A stretch of 64,000 nucleotides of DNA. Source: DASYXT01 sp035934555 (GTDB lineage: Bacteria > Verrucomicrobiota > Verrucomicrobiia > Limisphaerales > UBA8199). A program made the translations under genes and the position numbers. The notes under the pieces are model-generated. The model was given only the letters and a program-made list of their open reading frames with translations, was not told where the DNA came from and searched no databases. This document shows positions 28,079 to 37,437 of this stretch, piece after piece. Location of the stretch: positions 22,471 to 86,470 of the forward strand of contig DASYXT010000034.1 in the NCBI GenBank assembly GCA_035934555.1. Reading direction: 5' to 3'. Position 1 is the first letter of the stretch, and the number at the start of each line of letters is the position of its first letter.

Positions 28079-31000
28079 ATGAACTTATCCGCGCCATTTG
28101 TCCACCGCCCCGTCGCCACCACCCTGCTGACAGCGGCGGTCGCTCTGGCAGGCGCCTTGGCGTTCCGTTTTCTGCCCGTATCGCCCCTGCCGCAGGTTGA
28201 TTTCCCGACCATCACCGTCGCGGCCGGGTTGCCTGGGGCCAGCCCCGAGATTATGGCCTCGTCCGTGGCCACGCCCCTGGAACGGCAATTGGGACACATC
28301 GCCGGCGTCACCGAAATGACCTCGGCTAGTTTTCTGGGCACGACGGCCATCACACTCCAGTTTGATCTGAACCGCAACATTGATGGCGCGGCACGCGATG
28401 TGCAGGCCGCCATCAATGCCGCCCGCGCGTACCTTCCTTCCAATTTGCCCAGCAACCCCACCTATAGAAAAGTTAATCCCGCCGACGCGCCTATCCTCAT
28501 CCTGGCGCTGACCTCGCCAATATACAACCGCGGGCAGATGTATGATGCGGCTTCAACCATCATTCAGCAGCGGCTATCACAAATCGAGGGCGTCGGTCAG
28601 GTGACGGTGGGCGGCAGCTCCTTGCCGGCGGTGCGCATCGATGTCAATCCGACCCAACTCAATAGTTTCGGCCTGGGATTGGAAGACGTGCGTGCGGTGC
28701 TGAGCCAGCAAAATGCAAATTTGCCCAAAGGCCAACTAGCCAACGGACAAACGACGGCGAATGTGCTGGCCAACGATCAGTTGACCAAGGCCGTGGATTA
28801 CCAGCCGCTGACGGTCGCTTACCATAACGGCGCTGCGGTCCGACTTTCCGACATTGCCAATGTGCAGGACTCAGTGGAAAACATTCGCGCGGCGGGTTTC
28901 GTCAACGGACAGCCATCGGTCTTGCTAATTATTTTCCGACAGCCGGGCGCCAACATCATTGATACCGTCAATCGCGTGCGCGAAACCTTGCCCGCGCTAA
29001 AGGCCTCCATCCCGGCGGCGATTGACCTCACCATTGTGCTGGACCGGACCACGACGATCCGGGCGTCGGTGCGGGATGTCGAGATCACTCTCTGCATTGC
29101 CGTGGCATTGGTTATCCTGGTGGTCTTCCTCTTTTTGCGCAACCTGCGCACAACGCTGATTCCGAGCGTCGCGGTGCCGGTGTCGCTCATCGGCACCTTT
29201 GGCGTCATGTATCTGTGCGGATACAGCATCGACAACCTGTCTTTGATGGCGTTGACGATCTCGACGGGATTCGTTGTGGACGACGCGATCGTCGTCATCG
29301 AGAACGTCACGCGCTATCTCGAGCAGGGACTGTCACCGATGCAGGCTGCATTGAAAGGGGCCCGGGAAGTAGGCTTCACGGTTCTGACGATCACCCTCTC
29401 GCTCGTAGCGGTATTTCTTCCCATTTTGCTGATGGCCGGGATCGTCGGCCGGCTATTCCGTGAATTTGCCGTTACACTCTCGGCGGCCATCCTGGTCTCG
29501 TTGGCCGTTTCACTGAGCACAACCCCGATGATGTGTTCGCGGTTGCTCAAGGAGCATCGGGCGGAACGGCACGGGCGCCTGTACCGCTGGAGCGAAGGAG
29601 TCTTCGCCGCCCTGCTGCGGGGTTATGAGCGGAGTTTGAGTAGCGTTTTGCGGCACCCGATGTTGACGCTGGCCGTGCTCGGAATCACGGTGGCGTTGAA
29701 TGCAGTTTTGTTTATCAAGGTGCCCAAGGGCTTCTTCCCCCAACAGGATAACGGCACCGTCTTCGGCGGGATTCAAGGCGCACAGGACGCCTCCTTCGGG
29801 TTCATGCAGTCGGCGGCAGCGCGTCTGGTCAAACTGATCAAGACCGATCCGGCGGTCGCCAACGTCATGGCTTTCACGGGTGGCAATGGCGCAGCCAATA
29901 GCGGGTTCATTTACGTCGGCCTCAAACCCCTGTCCGAACGGCGAATCAGCGCCAGCCAGGTTATCAATCGTTTGCGTCCGAAACTAGGCGTGGTGCCCGG
30001 CGCGACCGTGTTCCTCCAGGCGGGCCAGGATCTGCGCATCGGCGGGCGCCAAAGCAATGCTCAGTACCAGTACACCATCGAAAGTGATGACCTGCAGGAC
30101 CTGGTCAAATGGGGACCGACATTACTGCAGCGGCTCCGCAAGCTGCAAGGGTTCAATGACGTCAACAGCGACCAGCAAAATAATGGGCTGCAGGCTTCCC
30201 TGGTTTATGATCGGGCGACCGCAGCGCGGCTAGGACTGACCCCGCAAGCCATCGACAACACTCTGTACGATGCATTCGGCCAGCGCCAGGTCTCGACCAT
30301 GTTCACCGCGCTCAATCAATACCATGTAGTCATGGAGGTTGACCCGCAGTTCTGGCAAAGCCCGGAAGGGCTCAGTGGTGTTTATCTGCGCTCAACCAAC
30401 AGCGGCCAAATCCCGCTCAGCGCCGTTACAGGTTACCAAGCCACCACCGCGCCCATTACGGTCAGCCACCAGGGACAATTCCCGGCGGTGACCATCTCGT
30501 TCAACCTGGCGCCAGGCATTGCGTTGAGCCAGGCGGTGAAAACGATCGAACAGATGCAACAGCAAATGGGAATGCCGGCCAGCATTCATGGCAGCTTTGC
30601 CGGAACCCTGCAGGCCTTTCAAAGCTCACTTGCCAGCGAACCGATGCTGATCGCCACGGCGTTGCTCGCGGTCTATATTGTCCTGGGCATCCTCTACGAG
30701 AGCCTCGTTCACCCGCTCACCATTCTTTCGACCCTGCCCTCGGCGGGGTTGGGGGCGGTTCTGGCGCTGATGCTCTTTCATACCGATCTGAGCGTCATCG
30801 CCGTGATTGGCATTGTTCTGCTGATCGGCATCGTGAAGAAGAACGCGATCATGATGGTCGATTTCGCGCTGGCGGCTGAACGCGAGCAGGGCCTGCGGCC
30901 TTCAGAGGCGATTTTCCAAGCGTGTCTTTTGCGGTTCCGCCCCATTTTGATGACCACCCTGGCCGCGATGTTTGGCGCGCTGCCGTTGGTCGTTGGGCGC

Positions 31001-31186
31001 GGCGTCGGCTCGGAACTGCGCCGCCCGCTCGGCATTGCTATCGTCGGTGGATTGATGGTCAGCCAGGTCCTGACGCTCTACACCACACCGGTGGTCTATC
31101 TCGAACTGGACCGCTTGCGGCTGCGCTGGCAGACCTGGCGCGGCCGCAGGCCCTCGCGCGCAGTTGAGCCGGCGCCTGCCACCTGA
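28079..31186 (+). CDS. RND efflux permease, second of two (MdtC-like)
   Basis: A 1035-residue RND pump paralogous to the preceding one, with the same layout and full helix-4 relay (GFVVDDAIVVIENVTRY) and a GIVKKNAIMMVDFAL block. It opens NLSAPFVHRPVATTLLTAAVALAG. The frame is open to 28007 inside the previous gene, but the family start is the ATG at 28079. Both paralogues keep the relay aspartates, so both should be proton-active if they form a heterotrimer. They are clearly diverged from each other, so this is not a recent duplication. Confidence 0.95.
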   Translation: MNLSAPFVHRPVATTLLTAAVALAGALAFRFLPVSPLPQVDFPTITVAAGLPGASPEIMASSVATPLERQLGHIAGVTEMTSASFLGTTAITLQFDLNRNIDGAARDVQAAINAARAYLPSNLPSNPTYRKVNPADAPILILALTSPIYNRGQMYDAASTIIQQRLSQIEGVGQVTVGGSSLPAVRIDVNPTQLNSFGLGLEDVRAVLSQQNANLPKGQLANGQTTANVLANDQLTKAVDYQPLTVAYHNGAAVRLSDIANVQDSVENIRAAGFVNGQPSVLLIIFRQPGANIIDTVNRVRETLPALKASIPAAIDLTIVLDRTTTIRASVRDVEITLCIAVALVILVVFLFLRNLRTTLIPSVAVPVSLIGTFGVMYLCGYSIDNLSLMALTISTGFVVDDAIVVIENVTRYLEQGLSPMQAALKGAREVGFTVLTITLSLVAVFLPILLMAGIVGRLFREFAVTLSAAILVSLAVSLSTTPMMCSRLLKEHRAERHGRLYRWSEGVFAALLRGYERSLSSVLRHPMLTLAVLGITVALNAVLFIKVPKGFFPQQDNGTVFGGIQGAQDASFGFMQSAAARLVKLIKTDPAVANVMAFTGGNGAANSGFIYVGLKPLSERRISASQVINRLRPKLGVVPGATVFLQAGQDLRIGGRQSNAQYQYTIESDDLQDLVKWGPTLLQRLRKLQGFNDVNSDQQNNGLQASLVYDRATAARLGLTPQAIDNTLYDAFGQRQVSTMFTALNQYHVVMEVDPQFWQSPEGLSGVYLRSTNSGQIPLSAVTGYQATTAPITVSHQGQFPAVTISFNLAPGIALSQAVKTIEQMQQQMGMPASIHGSFAGTLQAFQSSLASEPMLIATALLAVYIVLGILYESLVHPLTILSTLPSAGLGAVLALMLFHTDLSVIAVIGIVLLIGIVKKNAIMMVDFALAAEREQGLRPSEAIFQACLLRFRPILMTTLAAMFGALPLVVGRGVGSELRRPLGIAIVGGLMVSQVLTLYTTPVVYLELDRLRLRWQTWRGRRPSRAVEPAPAT

Positions 31187-31202
31187 GCAACCCTGCCGCG
31201 TT

Positions 31203-32684
31203 ATGATGGCCCTCTTCCAAAACCAAACACCGCGCCGCTGGATGGCTCCGGCTTCGCTGCTGCTGCCCCTCCTTCTGGCCGGCTGTAATTTCGCGCCCAA
31301 GTACAATCGACCGACCGTCAACACGCCCGCCAGTTTCAAGGAAGCAGCCAAACCGAGCACGGGCGCAACCAATCTTTGGCAACTCGCGCAACCGGGCGAC
31401 GCACTGGCACGCGGCAAATGGTGGGAACTCTTCGGCGATCCCGAACTCAACAAGCTCGAAGAACAAGTCGCCGTTTCCAACCAGAATGTGGCCGCGGCGT
31501 TTGCGAACTTTATGGCTGCGCGGGCCATCGTCAATGAAACACGCGCGCAGTTATTTCCCATTGTCACAGCCAATGGAAACCTGACTCGCAGCCGGATACC
31601 GCTCTCGAATTTCCGCGGGACCTCGGTCGCCGGCGCCACCACCATCAGCCAATACTCGCTGCCCCTGGACGCGTCCTGGCAACTGGACTTGTGGGGCCGC
31701 GTGCGCAACTCGATCCAGGCCAGCGCTTTCGAGGCCCAGGCGACGCGCGCCGATCTCGAAAACACCAAGCTCAGCGCCCAAGCCGAACTGGCCACGGCAT
31801 TCTTTCAATTGCGCTCGCAGGATGTGCTAGCCCAGCTTTACGCCGACACGGTCAAAGCTTACCTCGATTCCTATAACCTCACTAAAGTGCGCTTCCAGAC
31901 CGGCATCGCCTCGGATGAGGATATCGCGCAAGCCGAAACACAATTGCGGACAGCGCAGGCGCAGGCAACCAACCTGGGAGTTCTGCGCGCGCAGTTGGAA
32001 CACGCGATAGCGATGCTCACCGGCCAGGCGCCGGCGGCTCTTTCCCTGCCGCAGAATGCGGCCGTGCCCGCTTCGCCGTCGGTTCCGCCGGGTGTGCCGT
32101 CCGAGTTGTTGCAACGCCGGCCCGATATCGCCGCGGCCGAACGGCGCGTGGCCGAGGCCAACGCCCGGATTGGTGTCGCCAAGGCGGCGTTCTACCCCAC
32201 CCTGACCTTGAGCGGAGCGGCGGGACTGCAGAGCGCCTCCTCAGCAACGCTGCTGGAGTGGTCCAGCCGCGTTTGGTCCGTTGGCGCTGCAGCCGCTGAA
32301 ACGGTGTTCGACGCCGGCTTGCGCAAAGCCACGGTCGAACAATTCCGCGCCGAATACGACCTCACCGTTGCGCAGTACCGCCAGGTCGTGTTAACCGCCT
32401 TTCAGCAAGTGGAAGATGACCTCGCTTCGTTGCGGATTCTTGGCGACCAGGAGCAACAGCAACAAGCAGCGGTTGAAGCGGCTCAACAATATCTTAACCT
32501 GGCCTTGAATCGTTACAAGCTGGGCATCGACAGTTACCTCAACGTTATCACGGCTCAGACCACCTACCTGCAAAATCGGCAAACGCTCGTCACGCTGCGC
32601 ATGCAACGCCTGACTTCGAGTGTCCAGCTCATTGAAGCCATCGGCGGCGCCTGGAACGCCTCACAATTGAGCGCCAAGGATTAG
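31203..32684 (+). CDS. TolC-like outer-membrane efflux lipoprotein (NodT family)
   Basis: A 493-residue outer-membrane channel subunit completing the RND tripartite system. The signal peptide ends in a lipobox, LLPLLLAGC, so the mature N-terminus should be lipidated. The body has the two duplicated outer-membrane-factor halves: WWELFGDPELNKLEEQ, SWQLDLWGRVRNSIQA, SELLQRRPDIAAAERRVAEA, AFYPTLTLSGAAGL and YKLGIDSYLNVITAQTTYL. The ATG at 31203 (with a second ATG directly after) gives the classical signal peptide. A GTG at 31164 overlaps the permease and adds only a poor leader. A family B element follows its stop. Confidence 0.95.
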   Translation: MMALFQNQTPRRWMAPASLLLPLLLAGCNFAPKYNRPTVNTPASFKEAAKPSTGATNLWQLAQPGDALARGKWWELFGDPELNKLEEQVAVSNQNVAAAFANFMAARAIVNETRAQLFPIVTANGNLTRSRIPLSNFRGTSVAGATTISQYSLPLDASWQLDLWGRVRNSIQASAFEAQATRADLENTKLSAQAELATAFFQLRSQDVLAQLYADTVKAYLDSYNLTKVRFQTGIASDEDIAQAETQLRTAQAQATNLGVLRAQLEHAIAMLTGQAPAALSLPQNAAVPASPSVPPGVPSELLQRRPDIAAAERRVAEANARIGVAKAAFYPTLTLSGAAGLQSASSATLLEWSSRVWSVGAAAAETVFDAGLRKATVEQFRAEYDLTVAQYRQVVLTAFQQVEDDLASLRILGDQEQQQQAAVEAAQQYLNLALNRYKLGIDSYLNVITAQTTYLQNRQTLVTLRMQRLTSSVQLIEAIGGAWNASQLSAKD

Positions 32685-32689
32685 GTACG

Positions 32690-32802
32690 ACGCGGACTTT
32701 TCTCCGCGGAAACAATCGAACCGAGGTGGCCCGATAATGCCCCCCTGCGCTTGGCGTTCGAGCGTTGTTGCGGACTAGAGTCTGGCTAGAGTCCGCGTTC
32801 CG
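32690..32802. repeat. Family B nested-palindrome element, copy 3
   Basis: About 113 bp in the convergent gap between the TolC-like gene and the small membrane protein gene. The left hairpin is CGCGGACTTTTCTCCGCG. The right part is TTGCGGACTAGAGTC followed by a spacer and AGTCCGCGTTCCG, giving GCGGACT/AGTCCGC with a longer loop that looks like an internal duplication of the TAGAGTC motif. Lying at a convergent junction, it could also help end transcription. Confidence 0.65.
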
Positions 32803-32812
32803 TAATGCTCTT

Positions 32813-33190
32813 TTAATTGAGGAGCGCTTTGGGTGGAGTGGGCCCGGCGCTGGCACCTGGCGGTTCCGGGGGTACACTGGGCGTCGCCTGAGCGCGTTTG
32901 CGCAACACCACCACTGCCGCCGTGCAACCGGTCCAAGTGGGCAGGAAATCGGCCACCGGCACCAGTTCGATCACAAATGTCGGCAGCAGCAGCGGATGGA
33001 AACCCAACGCTGCGGAGATAATCACCATTGCGAGGACGTCCAGCCCCTCATCGACAAACACCCAGCCGAATGGCCCCAAGAGCAACTGCAACGCGTCGGT
33101 CGCCACTGCGGTCCCATACGCGCACCAGAGCCGCTGCCGCGTCAGCAACGGCGGGCGCAACACATCCCGCAGCCTTGCTGATATGTTCAT
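32813..33190 (-). CDS. Small membrane protein of unknown function
   Basis: A 125-residue protein with three likely hydrophobic stretches: ~25-50 (AVATDALQLLLGPFGWVFV), ~52-80 (DVLAMVIISAALGFHPLLLP) and ~82-98. A Pro/Ala-rich tail follows. The Pro/His/acidic pattern GFHPLLLPTFVIELVPVADF looks conserved in style, but I cannot assign a family. It lies 6 bp downstream of the NuoI-like ferredoxin gene on the same strand, so the two are probably co-transcribed and may act together at the membrane. That link rests on spacing only. Confidence 0.6.
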   Translation of the reverse strand: MNISARLRDVLRPPLLTRQRLWCAYGTAVATDALQLLLGPFGWVFVDEGLDVLAMVIISAALGFHPLLLPTFVIELVPVADFLPTWTGCTAAVVVLRKRAQATPSVPPEPPGASAGPTPPKALLN

Positions 33191-33196
33191 AAAGAT

Positions 33197-33844
33197 CTAT
33201 GCGCTGGTAAGCGCCTTGGCAGCCGGAGCCGCCCCCTTGCCGGGGTCCGCAGCAGCCTTGGCCTTAGCTTCGGCGGCTGCCTTGGCTTTGGTTTCCGCAT
33301 CCGCTTTGGCTTTAGCTTCGATCTTTAATTTCTCAGCCGACAAACGCCCATCGACTTCGGCCGCCTCAGTGGGATGGATGCGCTTGTAATAATCATTGTT
33401 CTTGGCCAGATCGTTCTTGTGGAGCAGCAGACCGCCGAACCGGTCATCGGTGCTCAACTCGAACTGGGTATCCATTTTAATCGCGTCAAACGGGCACACT
33501 TCAACGCAGATTTGGCAGCTCATGCAGACCGAGATGTCGATGTCGAATACCTTGGGCTGGAACTGTAGCTTGCCAACGTAATCCGGCTTTTTGGCGGTGT
33601 CTTTGACGATGTAAATGCACTTGGGCGGACATTCCTTTTCGCAAATCTGGCAGGCCACACAGCGCAGGCCCTTCTGCCAATCATCGCCATCGTAAACCAG
33701 AAACGGGAAATTCCGTGTCGCCTCCTTCGCCGGGAGACGCTCTTCGGGGTATTGGACGGTCACCAGGCGGTCCGCCTCGACGTAGCTGCCGAAGAAGTTC
33801 CGGGCCGTCTCGGCCATGCCTTTGAGAATGCCTTCGCCTAACAT
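33197..33844 (-). CDS. NuoI-like 2[4Fe-4S] ferredoxin subunit with Ala/Lys-rich tail
   Basis: A 215-residue iron-sulfur protein resembling the NADH-quinone oxidoreductase I subunit. Two [4Fe-4S] motifs are intact: CVACQICEKECP (~62-73) and CMSCQICVEVCP (~107-118), with FQPKVFDIDISVCMSC and the KNDLAKNN block typical of NuoI. After ~165 the protein becomes a low-complexity, charged helical tail of Lys/Ala/Glu repeats (EAKAKADAETKAKAAAEAKA) that normal NuoI lacks. No other nuo gene is near. It could serve a dispersed complex I, or be an electron carrier for another membrane oxidoreductase. ATG at 33844. Confidence 0.83.
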   Translation of the reverse strand: MLGEGILKGMAETARNFFGSYVEADRLVTVQYPEERLPAKEATRNFPFLVYDGDDWQKGLRCVACQICEKECPPKCIYIVKDTAKKPDYVGKLQFQPKVFDIDISVCMSCQICVEVCPFDAIKMDTQFELSTDDRFGGLLLHKNDLAKNNDYYKRIHPTEAAEVDGRLSAEKLKIEAKAKADAETKAKAAAEAKAKAAADPGKGAAPAAKALTSA

Positions 33845-33939
33845 TGGTTATCAGTTTTCATTTCGCGCCGCATTGCCGGCCATGTCGTCTGCCAGGATAG
33901 GATAATGCGGGGCCGCCCGGTTGCAATCGCCAACTCGGC

Positions 33940-35106
33940 TCACCGTGCCTTCACGCCAAAGAACAGGATCACCAAATCAATCACGAATAGCAGGACGATG
34001 GTCACTTCCAGCAGCAGCATCCAACGATTCGTTTGGTCGTGATTGAGCAGTTGGTACAGATCGTCTAACGTCTGCAGCTTATCGTCGATCGTCCTGTGCC
34101 AATCGGACAGATGAAACCGGGCGGATATGTTTTGATAAATGCGGGCCAGGTGCCAGTCACCGAAGAACTTCGTGATATTCGACAGCTCGTCACTGAACCG
34201 GGCGAGGTCAATACGGATTTCGCGCAACTCGCGCATCACCGCCGTGCGCCCGCGGATCGAGCGCCGGCTCAAATCCCGGTAAGCGCGTTCCAGCGAATCG
34301 TCCAAAATCCGGTCGTAAGCCTCCAGTTCCGCCAATTGCAAATTCGCCAACTCCATCACGTACAGCGTCTCGTCAAAGTGCTGGCGGTCGTCAATCAGCA
34401 GCGCCGCATCCCAGTCCACCACCACCAAATCATTTTCATAATAACTCAAGAACCGGTCGGTGGACTCGTCGGCTTCCTGCTTGGAAAGGTGGGCGATGTC
34501 GGGCTCCTGGGTCAGCAGCGAAGCCACCGCGCGGCGATGGCCGCGCAGCCAGGCCTCGGCACTCAGTAGCGAACCGTCTTCGGTCTGCAGCGGGGATTCG
34601 AGGCAGAACACCGTATAGGCCTCCTCCTCCGCCAGGTTGCGAACGGGACGAACATAATACGGTGCCAACTCCCGGCGCACTTCCTCCGCCAGGTGCCGCA
34701 CCTCTTCGTGCAGCGAGCCGTTGCTGAACTGCAGGTCGTGATAATCTACCAGGTCTTCGACGTGCGGAACTGCAAAGGGCACGCGAATGGTGATGCTAAT
34801 GGCGCCAACCGGCAGCAGCTTTATCGCCCGCTCGACGCGCAGCGGACCGTGTGGCCCAAGCCGCTCCAACGGCGGCAGCCGAACCATTTGCGGCCGATAA
34901 AAAAATAAATGCCGCGGGCTGCGTTTGCTCGAATCGACGACAAATTGCGCGACGGGTTGGCCGAGCAATTCGGTCACCGGCTGGCGCACCATCTCATACG
35001 CCACATCAAAGGCGTAAATGTACACAACCTCGCCCCGATATTGCCGGACTTTCGGCACGGGGCTCTTGCGTTCGATTGACGCGGGTTGGTTGAGTGAGAC
35101 GATCAT
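33940..35106 (-). CDS. RMND1/DUF155-family (YagE-like) membrane protein
   Basis: A 388-residue protein best matched to the DUF155 family (yeast Rmd1/Rmd8, human RMND1, bacterial YagE). Supporting blocks are the N-terminal YIYAFDVAYEMV, a long central helical region, a late LSDWHRTIDDKLQTLDDLYQLL, and a C-terminal transmembrane segment (NRWMLLLEVTIVLLFVIDLV) ending in a short basic tail. In eukaryotes members are mitochondrial membrane proteins linked to translation or sporulation, while the bacterial function is unknown. It starts at the ATG at 35106 and is separated from the ferredoxin gene by ~95 bp, so it is probably its own unit. Confidence 0.72.
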   Translation of the reverse strand: MIVSLNQPASIERKSPVPKVRQYRGEVVYIYAFDVAYEMVRQPVTELLGQPVAQFVVDSSKRSPRHLFFYRPQMVRLPPLERLGPHGPLRVERAIKLLPVGAISITIRVPFAVPHVEDLVDYHDLQFSNGSLHEEVRHLAEEVRRELAPYYVRPVRNLAEEEAYTVFCLESPLQTEDGSLLSAEAWLRGHRRAVASLLTQEPDIAHLSKQEADESTDRFLSYYENDLVVVDWDAALLIDDRQHFDETLYVMELANLQLAELEAYDRILDDSLERAYRDLSRRSIRGRTAVMRELREIRIDLARFSDELSNITKFFGDWHLARIYQNISARFHLSDWHRTIDDKLQTLDDLYQLLNHDQTNRWMLLLEVTIVLLFVIDLVILFFGVKAR

Positions 35107-35184
35107 GACCTCCTAAAATACCTTATGAAGCAGGGAAAGTCGAAGCGCAGGCGAAACAATCTCAACCTGCTCATCAACAACGAC

Positions 35185-35460
35185 TCAGATACGGGAAGGC
35201 ATTCCTGACCGCCGAAGATACTCTGAGCCCGCGACTTGCCGAAGCAGTGTCGCCGCAGATTCCGACGATATGCCTTTCAATCTTCGGCTAGTGCCGGTCT
35301 CAAAGAGTCCGGGCAAGTGGGTCATGCCGTGCTTAACACGCAAGAGCTCAATTGCGTGCTTCTGCAGGCGGTAGAAAACAAGTAGCGCGGGAACTCTCTT
35401 AGGAAGAGGGTCCGAATCCCGGGAAAGGGCTGGTCGTCCCGCAGACGCGGTGATCAACAC
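35185..35460 (-). pseudogene. ParE/RelE-type toxin C-terminal remnant
   Basis: A 91-codon frame whose middle, VPALLVFYRLQKHAIELLRVKHGMTHLPGLFE, looks like the C-terminal half of a ParE/RelE toxin (final beta strands, usually followed directly by the stop). The N-terminal helices are absent. Reading upstream, the frame meets a stop near 35490 with no family resemblance beyond it. An unrelated ~28-residue tail follows the conserved part. No antitoxin gene is next to it. Together these suggest a decayed fragment in the ~470-bp gap between the DUF155 and CPBP genes. The rest of that gap holds nothing I can identify. Confidence 0.45.
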
Positions 35461-35578
35461 AATCGTCCTATCCCGCGATTGCTTCTATCTGCGGGCAATC
35501 ATGGTATCAAAATGACGGTCAAAGCAGGTTTTCGGCTTCAAGCTTCACTTTGATTCGCGGTGCTGTAGGTTGGCGGGC

Positions 35579-36511
35579 ATGGTATCGGCCAAACCCTGGA
35601 AAACGTACGCCGTGTTGCGTTTGATCTTCAGCATTTTCCTTTGCGTGCTGGCTGGGGCGTTGGTGATGGCGGCTCTTCATTACCACCCCAAGAGCTCCGC
35701 GGCGGGGCTAAAGTTCTACCTCGTGATGAGCCTGGGCCTGCTTTTCATCATCATCGGCGTCATCTTACTGATGAGCCGCTGGCGGCTGGAGGGGTTCCTG
35801 TGGCGATTCGCGGCGGCGCTGGTTTGCATTTATGGTGGTCTGTTCCTGGGGTTTTGGGCGCAAAAAATGGCGGGCGGGAGCGTGCCCTCGCCTTCAGTGG
35901 TGCAGATGCTGGTCGGAGTCCTCAGTTTTCAAGGGCTGGCGCTGGTGCTGGTTTGGGTGTTCGTCCGTGAGCATGGAATCACGGTGCGTGAGGCCTTTGG
36001 GTTGCCGAACAGCTTGCCTCAGGCCATGGGACTTGGGGTGATGCTAGCCTGTTTATTTATGCCGGTGGGGTGGGGGCTTCAGTATGGGTCCAGCCGCATA
36101 ATTGAATGGGCCGGAAACCGGTTTCCCAAGCTGGGGGTCAAACCGGAGCAACAGGAGGCGGTGCAGACGCTCGAGATGGCGGTGAATTGGCGCAACCGGC
36201 TGGCCCTGGGCCTGGTCACGATCCTCTTAGTGCCGGTCGCTGAGGAAGTGTTGTTTCGTGGCATTCTTTATCCCTGGATCAAGCAGGCCGGGTATCCTGC
36301 GCTGGCGTGGTGGGGCACAGCGCTGCTATTCGCGGCGATGCACACCAACCTAGCCAGTTTCATTCCCTTGACGGTGCTGGCCCTGGCCCTGGCCGCCCTT
36401 TACGAACGCACCGATAACCTGCTGGCCCCCATCACCACCCACGCGGTCTTCAACGGCCTCAATTTCACTTTGCTCTACTCGGCCCAGGAAATGATGAGAC
36501 ACTCGCGATGA
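35579..36511 (+). CDS. CPBP-family intramembrane metalloprotease (Abi/CAAX-like)
   Basis: A 310-residue polytopic protein with about eight hydrophobic segments. The C-terminal third has the CPBP motifs: EEVLFRGILYPWIKQ (Glu-Glu plus Arg), then LFAAMHTNLASFIPL with the catalytic His, and a final HAVFNGLNF. These residues form an intramembrane metal/glutamate protease centre. Bacterial members have been tied to bacteriocin immunity or envelope processing, but this one's substrate is unknown. The ATG at 35579 is preferred to a TTG at 35570. Its stop overlaps the thiL start by 4 bp (ATGA), so it leads a CPBP-thiL-tsaE operon. Confidence 0.88.
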   Translation: MVSAKPWKTYAVLRLIFSIFLCVLAGALVMAALHYHPKSSAAGLKFYLVMSLGLLFIIIGVILLMSRWRLEGFLWRFAAALVCIYGGLFLGFWAQKMAGGSVPSPSVVQMLVGVLSFQGLALVLVWVFVREHGITVREAFGLPNSLPQAMGLGVMLACLFMPVGWGLQYGSSRIIEWAGNRFPKLGVKPEQQEAVQTLEMAVNWRNRLALGLVTILLVPVAEEVLFRGILYPWIKQAGYPALAWWGTALLFAAMHTNLASFIPLTVLALALAALYERTDNLLAPITTHAVFNGLNFTLLYSAQEMMRHSR

Positions 36512-37437
36512 ATGAGTTCGAGCTGATCGGCCGCCTGACCCGTTCGCTGCCCACCAATAAATCGGTTGTGGTTGGGCCGGGCGATGATTGCGCAGTGTTG
36601 GACGTTGGCCTCGAGGACCGCTTCCTGCTGTTCAAAACCGACGCGGTCGTTGAAGGCGTTCATTTCACCAACACAACCACGCCCGTGCAGGTGGGCCACA
36701 AGGCTCTGGCACGTTGCCTGAGTGATATCGCTGCCATGGCCGGAGTGCCGACCGCCGCCGTAGTGACATTGGCTCTACCACGCGAGTTTTCACACCAATG
36801 GGTTGAAGCAATGTACACTGGCATGAACCAACTGGCCCGCCGTCATGAAGTCGCCATTGTTGGCGGGGAAACCACCACCAACCCCGAGCGGACGCTCGTT
36901 TCGGTTGCGTTGGTGGGCTGGGTCGAACGAGGCAAAGCGGTGCTCCGCTCAGGCGCGGAACCCGGCGACGCCATTTTTGTTACGGGCGAACTGGGCGGTT
37001 CCTTAAGTGGAAAACACCTTGAGTTTGAACCAAGGCTAGCTGAGGCGCGTTGGCTGACGCAGCACTTTTCCATTCACGCCATGCTCGACCTCAGTGACGG
37101 TCTGGCCGGGGATTTGCCACATGTGCTAAGTGCGAGCCGAGTCGGGGCGGAATTGCTGGCGAGTGCGATCCCGGTGAGCCGCGAGGCCAAGCGAGCCGCC
37201 GCCCAGGCGCGTTCGAAGCCCCCACTCCAGGCGGCGCTGAGCGACGGAGAGGATTTCGAATTGTTGTTTACGGTTGCGCCCAAAGATGCGGTGCCGCTGT
37301 TGGATGGGTGGCGAGCACAGTTCCCAAACCTCCCCTTGACCTGCATCGGCAAGATCACCTCCCAGAACGGCATTACGATGCGCGATAAGAACGGGGTCCA
37401 TTCGCTCTCAGCTCATGGCTACGTTCATTTCGCATAG
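36508..37437 (+). CDS. thiL: Thiamine-monophosphate kinase
   Basis: Phosphorylates thiamine monophosphate to the active cofactor thiamine diphosphate using ATP. The 309-residue AIRS-fold protein begins with the family block NEFELIGRLTR and VVGPGDDCAVLD (metal/phosphate-binding Asp pair). It continues with FKTDAVVEGVHF, ALARCLSDIAAMAG, VGGETTT, FVTGELGGSL, MLDLSDGLAGDL and SDGEDFELLFTV, all in the expected order. It overlaps the CPBP gene by 4 bp upstream and tsaE by 23 bp downstream, so translation is probably coupled. Confidence 0.96.
   Translation: MNEFELIGRLTRSLPTNKSVVVGPGDDCAVLDVGLEDRFLLFKTDAVVEGVHFTNTTTPVQVGHKALARCLSDIAAMAGVPTAAVVTLALPREFSHQWVEAMYTGMNQLARRHEVAIVGGETTTNPERTLVSVALVGWVERGKAVLRSGAEPGDAIFVTGELGGSLSGKHLEFEPRLAEARWLTQHFSIHAMLDLSDGLAGDLPHVLSASRVGAELLASAIPVSREAKRAAAQARSKPPLQAALSDGEDFELLFTVAPKDAVPLLDGWRAQFPNLPLTCIGKITSQNGITMRDKNGVHSLSAHGYVHFA

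Noticed and set aside
35395..35425. tRNA-like GGTCCGAATCCC motif
   Set aside because: No acceptor stem or anticodon arm can be built around it; it lies within the toxin-remnant region.
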